Positions 5,827 through 11,041 of a DNA stretch of 11,041 nt are shown here, piece by piece. Source of the stretch: Parcubacteria group bacterium RIFCSPHIGHO2_01_FULL_47_10b (lineage in GTDB: Bacteria; Patescibacteriota; Minisyncoccia; 2-01-FULL-47-10). Position 1 is the stretch's first letter, and every line of letters starts with the position of its first letter. The stretch covers positions 571-11,611 of the forward strand of contig MHXC01000009.1 of the NCBI GenBank assembly GCA_001824325.1, read 5' to 3'. Below the pieces are notes generated by a model. The model made no database searches. It was not told where the DNA came from and was given only the letters and a program-made list of their open reading frames with translations. A program made the translations under genes and the position numbers.

Positions 5827-6678
5827 ATGACTAGAGAAACACCTACGAACATAGCCGTTTTTAAGGGAAAAGAAATCAGGAAATCATTGTATAACGGTCA
5901 ATGGTGGTTTGTAGTGAACGACATCATCGCAGCTTTAACAGATTCTGTTGACCCAGCACAGTACTTCAAGCGCCTAAAGAAAAGAGACAAGGGTCTGGCA
6001 ATATTGGTAGACAAAGGAGGGGTACAAATTGTACCACCCCTTGCGTTGGGGATTAAAACTTCCGGAGGGACACAGACAATGTATTGTTGGCATACCGAAG
6101 GCATTTTTCGACTCATACAGTCAATTCCCTCCCCTAAGGCAGAGCCATTTAAGCGATGGCTGGCACGTGTCGGCTATGAACGGATACAAGAAATTGGAAA
6201 TCCCGAATTAGCAACCAAGCGGACACGGATGTTGTACAAGCTGAAAGGTTATTCTGATGATTGGATCGAGAAACGGATGCGTGGCATCGCAATCCGTGAG
6301 GAGCTCACTGACGAATGGAAAAATCGTGGAGCCAATGACCAGAGAGATTATGAAATTTTAACTGCTGAAATTTCGAAAGCAACTTTTGGTGTAACGCCAA
6401 GTGAATACCAAAAATTAAAAGGGCTTGAACGAGAAAATTTGCGAGACCACATGGATGATTTTGAACTAATTTTTAATATGCTGGGAGAACGCGCCACTGC
6501 TGAGATTCATCGAACCGAAGATTCAAGGGGAGTAGGAAGGCTGCGAGTCGATGCCAAGGCGGGGGGCGACATTGCAGGAGGAGCTAGAAAACAGCTCGAA
6601 AAACGAATTGGCAGAACCATTGTGTCCAACAAAAATTATTTGAATAAACCACAAGGAAAAGAGCTACTAAAAAAATAG
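5827..6678 (+). CDS. Bro-N domain protein with DinD-like C-terminal region, 283 aa
   Basis: Residues about 11-120 match the Bro-N (BRO family N-terminal) DNA-binding domain: FKGKEIRKSLYNGQWWFVVNDII, then TSGGTQTMYCWHTEGIFRLI and EPFKRWLARV. Residues about 150-272 resemble the conserved C-terminal part of DinD-like and antirepressor-like proteins: REELTDEW, DYEILTAEI, LRDHMDDFELIFNMLGERAT, AGGDIAGGARKQLEKRIG, VSNKNYL. Bro-N proteins occur in phages as antirepressors and in bacterial genomes, where E. coli DinD is a LexA-regulated example. The function here is unknown; DNA or partner binding in a stress or mobile-element setting is inferred. The ATG at 5827 has no Shine-Dalgarno, and the gene starts 37 bases after the tRNA. 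No LexA-type palindrome was noticed upstream. Base use is visibly AT-richer than in the 4024-5164 cassette. Its last codons are AAA AAA before TAG, forming a -1 slippery site that could join it to the next gene. Confidence 0.88.
   Translation: MTRETPTNIAVFKGKEIRKSLYNGQWWFVVNDIIAALTDSVDPAQYFKRLKKRDKGLAILVDKGGVQIVPPLALGIKTSGGTQTMYCWHTEGIFRLIQSIPSPKAEPFKRWLARVGYERIQEIGNPELATKRTRMLYKLKGYSDDWIEKRMRGIAIREELTDEWKNRGANDQRDYEILTAEISKATFGVTPSEYQKLKGLERENLRDHMDDFELIFNMLGERATAEIHRTEDSRGVGRLRVDAKAGGDIAGGARKQLEKRIGRTIVSNKNYLNKPQGKELLKK
6653..6678 (+). promoter_or_regulatory. Candidate -1 ribosomal frameshift site, A AAA AAA followed by TAG
   Basis: Seven As (6669-6675) fall in the Bro-N frame as CTA AAA AAA TAG, an exact A-AAA-AAA slippery heptamer directly before the stop. 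A -1 slip continues as ATA GAC CTA AAA CCC ATT ATT TTG, straight into the frame of the 1252-aa gene, which is open from 6648. AAGGA (6653-6657) lies 11 bases before the heptamer, similar to the spacing of the stimulatory Shine-Dalgarno at the dnaX frameshift site of E. coli. Only a weak hairpin (CAGA/TCTG, about 6707-6721) follows. Confidence 0.45.
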
Positions 6679-6695
6679 ACCTAAAACCCATTATT

Positions 6696-9600
6696 TTGAA
6701 TCCATCAGAGCAACAATCTGTAATTTCTGAAAGCAACGTCGAGAGAGCCGAGCAATCAGATGTTCTTCCTAGTGACCCTCAAGACTCAACTCGTCAGCGT
6801 GTTTTCGACAGTAAAAGAGCGATTGACCTAGACATAAAATCAAAGGTATCAACCGTTCAGAGAATAGTTGAATCTCTTGAGATCAATAATAACGATAAAC
6901 CTGAGGTGGGAGCGCTCCGAGAGGAGGGCAGCCCGGAAGAAATAATAAACAAAAGCAGGAGCGATTTCTTACGGCTTATAAAGCCCAGCATTGATGATAT
7001 ATCGAGAATATTAATTACTTCTGGGTTGGAAATTAAAGATGTTCAGTCATGGTTATCTCGAAATCAAATAGCACTAGGCGTACTTATTTCATCAAAAAAA
7101 GTTTTAGAAACTTGTGCCACAGAATTGACAAATAAGTCATCGGTGGAGAATCAAAAGAAGTTATTGGTGCGTTTGTTCCGCGGAAGCAACAGAAAGAAAA
7201 TATCGGATGAAAGCAATGAAGTTGCAGCCAAGATTACTCAGCTAGATGCATCATATCAAGGGCAGCTGGCTCACGTTGGAGAGGTTGAGAAAGCAGTGCA
7301 GCTAATATTGTCACAGCGACAAGAACTTGCTGCGTTAGCAGTTGAACAGCTATTCTTCGATGTAGGATTAGGACGTCATCAGCTGCAGGAAGCATTCGCG
7401 AGTCCCGAAGTGAAAAAGACACTCAATGAGGATTTAATTACAGCGAAAATAACACCGGAGCTAAACCGATTACAAGAGGAAGGAAAAATTACTACTAGTG
7501 TAGCAAAAGAATACCTCGATTTATTGCGAATCCAGTTTGCTCAAGGCAGTCGCTTCAATCCGGACGATCCTATCGAAAAAAAACAAGCGATTAAGGAGCG
7601 AACCATCCGACTTACTAGATTGAATGAAAAATCAGATGACGAATTAATTGAGATAACTCGCCGAGTAAGTGCTGGAGAAAACGAAATCCCTGACAGCTTT
7701 TATGACAATATTATCGATTTAATACTTCGCGAAGCGTCGAAGGAACAAGTCGAAAAATTACGAGATACTATTGCAAGCGGATCCGGTTCTGCATTACAAG
7801 CAAGAATAGGGAAAATAGCCGATGAAATAATTTATCAACATCCTGAAACTCAAACCACAACAGGGAAAAATAACAATATTTTAGATATCCATTTGCTACC
7901 AATAGAAGATTTCAAGAGTCTGAAGGGGTTAGAACGATGGCAAACAGTAAAAAGATTCGCCGTATCATCGGCAGCTATACCAATAGAAATTTTAAATAAC
8001 GTAGAAAAAACCATCATACAACGATTGTATGATGAGCAGCTGTCCCCAGGTGGTTACGAGTCGTGGGACGGGACTCGCGCGGCCATAGAGATGGGTGACA
8101 TCGGAAGCCCGAAAGCCTTGCCTTTAATGTTACGCCATATTGAGGCCTCTGGTCCAGGGCATACAAACAATACAGTGGTACACTCGATGGAGCAATTATT
8201 AAAAGAGAGTAACCCTGAAGAGCTCCAACAGATTTTGGAATCCCTCCCCGCTTCTAAAAGGAAGTTGCTCGAAACACTCGCTGATGAAAATTCGTATATG
8301 AGCAGGTTTGGCCGATATCACTTTCGTTACGGTACATGTGACCTCTTACAAAATGGCGATAGAACTATTAGACAGGAACAATACACGAAACTACTTGAGG
8401 ATGCGAAAATACCGGCACAAGAACTCGATGATTTTTACCTCCTGAAGGGCGATAGGGAGAAGTTGTTAGCACAGATAAAAAAAGTTGCCGAATTGTCTGG
8501 TGAGGATAAGAAAAAATTGATTGATGATTATTTTCAGGAACTCACTGCCAATATTTACACCGAGAACGTAGGAACTCTTAAGATTGTTGATGTATTGGCG
8601 GGAGAACTGGGCGTTCCAAGAGAAGATTTGTTAGTTCGCTGCGTCGAACGCTATGAAGAGCCGCCGAAAAACCAAATTGTTCGATTGATTGCATCGCCTG
8701 TCGATAGTGATTATGGTGCTTTTCCGGCATCTTTCTCAAGACATTTTTTCGGATCTACAGATACGTATATCGAGAAGTTAAAGGCAATTTATCAAACAAA
8801 TTTTTTGCAAGTTAGCAACTTTGAGCGGGAGGCATATCTCGACGGGTTATTATTGCTAAAGAAAAAAGAGAACGGCAAGGACGTTTTTGAGACCCTACTT
8901 GATAAATACAGAGGCGCCAAGGATGATTCAAAAAGAATACGGAGGATATTCCAGCTCCTTGCGACACTCGATGGCCTCGGAGAATATGCATTCGTTAGCC
9001 CAGACCAGGACAAAGAGAAAAATTTTAACGACGAGATAGCCGATTTACAGAAGGAATATTCCCAGACACAGGATAAAGCTGAACGAAAAAGGATAAAAAA
9101 TAAAATTGATACACTCACCGTCAATCTACAAAATCTAACGGGGCTAAGAGGCATCGAGGACGAGATGACACAGCGGGTGGTTGAGGTTGCTTGTAGACGT
9201 CTTGCATTACCAGCGGAGTATCAAGCTAAAATTGAAGCTAAGTTAGAAGAGATACTGAAGAGCGGGTTGCTTGATATCGTAAGCACATTAGCCGGAAACT
9301 ATGAAGCAAAGAATCAACCGGAAGTGAAGAAACTGCTCACGAATATCACGGCCCACATCATCGGTGGCGATTTTGAACAATGGCGCTACTCACATGAACG
9401 AAGCGAACAACAATTGTTGGGCCTTACCAATGAACAGAAAGAGTTATGGCAGCAGGCCCAGGAGCCGGTCACTGTTCAGGTGGAGCTCGCAGAGGACGAA
9501 CGGGGCAGACGATCCGATGAGCTGAAAGCGGCGCAGGAGATAATACAAAATGTAAAAGGACACATTCGCGATTCGCAGCCCAATTTTGATTTTTCAAGTG

Positions 9601-10454
9601 AACGTGCGCACCTACTTGCATTGCGAATTTCCCAATTGACCGAAAAAATAAAATTATCGCCCTCTGAAGAAGAAAAAAGACAATTAGCGCAAGAAAAAAG
9701 AGCTTTACATGCCGAGGAACGTTTAATTAGGGGTATTATAGAAATTGAAAATGACACACCCGATTCATTTTCTCGTGATAAAGTGCTAGCCCAAGCGAAA
9801 GAATTACATGAAAAAATTACTGAACTAAAGTTGCCCTTGGCTGGGCTCGATTTAGAACAAATAGCAAAGATTTTTACTGTTGGTGAGATCAAAAGTGTAA
9901 CCGCTTACGAATCAGACGACCCCATGACCTTGCTCAAGGTTGGAGTTGAGCCCCAGGAGACATGTCAGTCCTGGCGCAGCGGAGGATTTAACGAGTGTCT
10001 CCTGGCGTATGTTGCTGATAGTAATAAGAAAGTCTTAAATGTTGCTGATGAAAATGGGCGAATTGTTGCAAGAAGCATTGTTAAGCTGACAAAGCAGCGA
10101 GAGGAGAACGACATGGAATCGAAAACGCAGCGAAGAACTTTGCTCGTGGAAAAGCCATACTCCTTACTCCAGGATGCAGAAGTTTACCGAGCTTTCGTGC
10201 GAGCTTTATTAATGAAAGCCCAGGGATTAGATGCGGCGATTACGTTTGGGAAAGGATTTGACGAAGAAACACTCGAGGTATTTGAAGAAGAGGCGCGCGC
10301 TGTCGGTTATGGAATGGATGAGCGTAAGTTGGATATATTTATTCCTCAAAGCATGAATGCGTATGAATATAGTGACACCCTTGGTGGAAAGATAAGTTCG
10401 TTTAATAGGTATCGACCGCTTGAGGCAAACACATTTGAGAAGCTGAAGACATAG
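6696..10454 (+). CDS. Very large, mostly helical protein of unknown function, 1252 aa
   Basis: Not recognised as a known family. No signal peptide or membrane segment is apparent, so it is probably cytoplasmic. The sequence is charged and helical almost throughout. Residues about 445-500 look like a HEAT-type repeat (AAIEMGDIGSPKALPLMLRHI). Coiled-coil-like stretches are at about 780-815 and 967-1019. A distinct alpha/beta-looking C-terminal part begins near 1070: TCQSWRSGGFNECLLAYV (1089-1106), then DSNKKVLNVADENGRIVARS (1108-1127), with Cys at 1090 and 1101. Such a part could be the active or sensing module, but that is inferred. The first available start is TTG at 6696, with no Shine-Dalgarno, 17 bases after the Bro-N stop. 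The frame is open back to 6648 with no ATG or GTG, so entry by -1 frameshifting from the Bro-N gene is a real alternative (fusion of about 1540 residues). AT-rich like the Bro-N gene, so the two probably moved or evolved as a unit. Confidence 0.85.
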   Translation: MNPSEQQSVISESNVERAEQSDVLPSDPQDSTRQRVFDSKRAIDLDIKSKVSTVQRIVESLEINNNDKPEVGALREEGSPEEIINKSRSDFLRLIKPSIDDISRILITSGLEIKDVQSWLSRNQIALGVLISSKKVLETCATELTNKSSVENQKKLLVRLFRGSNRKKISDESNEVAAKITQLDASYQGQLAHVGEVEKAVQLILSQRQELAALAVEQLFFDVGLGRHQLQEAFASPEVKKTLNEDLITAKITPELNRLQEEGKITTSVAKEYLDLLRIQFAQGSRFNPDDPIEKKQAIKERTIRLTRLNEKSDDELIEITRRVSAGENEIPDSFYDNIIDLILREASKEQVEKLRDTIASGSGSALQARIGKIADEIIYQHPETQTTTGKNNNILDIHLLPIEDFKSLKGLERWQTVKRFAVSSAAIPIEILNNVEKTIIQRLYDEQLSPGGYESWDGTRAAIEMGDIGSPKALPLMLRHIEASGPGHTNNTVVHSMEQLLKESNPEELQQILESLPASKRKLLETLADENSYMSRFGRYHFRYGTCDLLQNGDRTIRQEQYTKLLEDAKIPAQELDDFYLLKGDREKLLAQIKKVAELSGEDKKKLIDDYFQELTANIYTENVGTLKIVDVLAGELGVPREDLLVRCVERYEEPPKNQIVRLIASPVDSDYGAFPASFSRHFFGSTDTYIEKLKAIYQTNFLQVSNFEREAYLDGLLLLKKKENGKDVFETLLDKYRGAKDDSKRIRRIFQLLATLDGLGEYAFVSPDQDKEKNFNDEIADLQKEYSQTQDKAERKRIKNKIDTLTVNLQNLTGLRGIEDEMTQRVVEVACRRLALPAEYQAKIEAKLEEILKSGLLDIVSTLAGNYEAKNQPEVKKLLTNITAHIIGGDFEQWRYSHERSEQQLLGLTNEQKELWQQAQEPVTVQVELAEDERGRRSDELKAAQEIIQNVKGHIRDSQPNFDFSSERAHLLALRISQLTEKIKLSPSEEEKRQLAQEKRALHAEERLIRGIIEIENDTPDSFSRDKVLAQAKELHEKITELKLPLAGLDLEQIAKIFTVGEIKSVTAYESDDPMTLLKVGVEPQETCQSWRSGGFNECLLAYVADSNKKVLNVADENGRIVARSIVKLTKQREENDMESKTQRRTLLVEKPYSLLQDAEVYRAFVRALLMKAQGLDAAITFGKGFDEETLEVFEEEARAVGYGMDERKLDIFIPQSMNAYEYSDTLGGKISSFNRYRPLEANTFEKLKT

Positions 10455-10507
10455 TTACCGTTGCTGTATTAACTGGGCCTAAATTTTCGGTAATGAAAAC
10501 TTGTAAA

Positions 10508-10527
10508 AGCATATAACATGCTATACT
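10508..10527 (+). promoter_or_regulatory. Extended -10 with overlapping palindrome before the 10537 gene
   Basis: TGCTATACT (10519-10527) is the same extended -10 seen elsewhere in the window, with no good -35. AGCAT (10508-10512) and ATGCT (10518-10522) form a perfect 5-base inverted repeat around ATAAC that overlaps its upstream half, a possible operator. The -10 hexamer ends 9 bases before the ATG at 10537, so the transcript should start within a few bases of that codon. Confidence 0.55.
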
Positions 10528-10536
10528 GGTGCCATC

Positions 10537-11041
10537 ATGAGTATCCCAACACATCGGCCGTCTATGCCGTCTATTCGGTCGATTCTTACCGCCATTGTGT
10601 CGATCGTTCTTGTGGTTGCCCTTGTATTGGAAGGAGTTGTTCTATGGGATCGTTTTTTTGGAGGGGGACGTCTGCCTGAAAGCGCCGGAGAGGTGTACCG
10701 CTTAGTGCCGGAGAAAATTTCCCAGTCAGCTGCAATTCGCGTTGCGCTGCCCGATGGGGTGAACGCTCTGACAGCGCGACAGAATATTACTTTTGAGCCC
10801 GCGATTACCGGTTCATGGATGACACCGCCAAACAGCAAGCAGTCATTGTTGGGCGGCGCGGCGCAGGCGCAACCCCAATCACAAACAGTAGCGACTCAAT
10901 CTGCCGGCACAGAGCAAACTTTATTTTTCAAGCCCAACGACACGCTGCCGCTAAACCGTCACTACGAAGTTTCACTCGCGCTTGATGAGGGCACAATCCG
11001 CGAGGATTTTTTGGTTGTCGAAAAACCTGAAATAGTCGCTA
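10537..11041 (+). CDS. Membrane-anchored surface protein with Ig-like domain, 3' end cut
   Basis: 168 codons are visible and the frame is open at the window edge. After a short basic N-terminus (MSIPTHRPSMPSIRS) comes one hydrophobic helix (about 16-38, ILTAIVSIVLVVALVLEGVVLW), a signal anchor. The outside part reads IRVALPDGVNALTARQNITFEPAITGSW, then a Gln/Ser/Ala-rich linker (about 103-128) and TLFFKPNDTLPLNRHYEVSLAL. The ITFEP and FKPNDTLPLNRHYEV steps resemble SbsA/Big_5-type bacterial Ig-like domains, often found in tandem in surface proteins or ahead of larger enzymes. Which of these it is cannot be seen because the gene is cut. The ATG at 10537 has no Shine-Dalgarno and lies 9 bases after a strong -10, pointing to leaderless translation. 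Confidence 0.75.
   Translation, partial: MSIPTHRPSMPSIRSILTAIVSIVLVVALVLEGVVLWDRFFGGGRLPESAGEVYRLVPEKISQSAAIRVALPDGVNALTARQNITFEPAITGSWMTPPNSKQSLLGGAAQAQPQSQTVATQSAGTEQTLFFKPNDTLPLNRHYEVSLALDEGTIREDFLVVEKPEIVA

Noticed and set aside
6402..7940. Shared LKGLER in the Bro-N and 1252-aa proteins as a repeat
   Set aside because: Six residues in different contexts with no further similarity; chance.
5719..10490. Integrated element using tRNA-Pro as attachment site, with a copy near 10473
   Set aside because: Only about six bases (CTGGGC) recur at 10473-10478, and no integrase gene is present. No real duplication of the tRNA end was found.
10455..10493. Inverted repeat TTACCG/CGGTAA after the 1252-aa gene as a terminator
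   Set aside because: Six-base stem with a 27-base loop and no T-run; not a credible intrinsic terminator.
1..11041. CRISPR array, insertion sequence or rRNA
   Set aside because: No spaced direct repeats, transposase motifs with terminal repeats, or rRNA signatures were seen on either strand.

Overview
The window looks like a piece of a Patescibacteria (candidate phyla radiation) genome, or a close relative. This is inferred from a divergent MurJ next to a cysteine-free DUF4012 envelope protein, a tRNA gene with no encoded CCA, a recurring TGCTATACT extended -10 element, and several genes that start without a visible Shine-Dalgarno sequence. I could not run a phylogeny. The standard bacterial code fits: TGA ends the gene at 4380-4832.

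The left part (1-3820, minus strand) is a two-gene envelope operon. A large DUF4012 protein with a single membrane anchor is followed 18 bases later by murJ, the lipid II flippase, which runs off the left edge. Its promoter lies near 3906-3914, back to back with a plus-strand promoter at 3937-3965.

The middle part (3937-5164, plus strand) holds three small genes of unknown function with strong Shine-Dalgarno sites and visibly GC-richer coding than the genes after them. They are a 70-aa two-helix membrane protein, a 150-aa membrane protein, and a 111-aa soluble protein with an H-x3-C-x2-C motif like that of zinc-binding anti-sigma domains. The last two overlap as ATGA. The gap between the first and second holds a long two-tier hairpin with a GTAA loop and a possible 10-codon leader ORF coupled to the second gene.

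At 5187-5707 is a small unknown gene split by a -1 frameshift at a run of eight G. It is followed 11 bases later by tRNA-Pro(CGG) at 5719-5789.

The right part (5827-10454) is AT-richer: a Bro-N/DinD-like protein, then a 1252-aa, mostly helical unknown protein. The last codons before the Bro-N stop form the heptamer A AAA AAA. A -1 slip there would join the two genes in frame into a product of about 1540 residues, and the large gene has no convincing start of its own. This pair, and the fact that two neighbouring genes both need a -1 shift at a homopolymer, are the main candidates for something new. Undercalled homopolymers in the assembly are the main competing explanation.

The window ends with the start of an anchored surface protein (10537 onward) that resembles bacterial Ig-like proteins. 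Its extended -10 lies 9 bases before the ATG, so its mRNA is probably leaderless.
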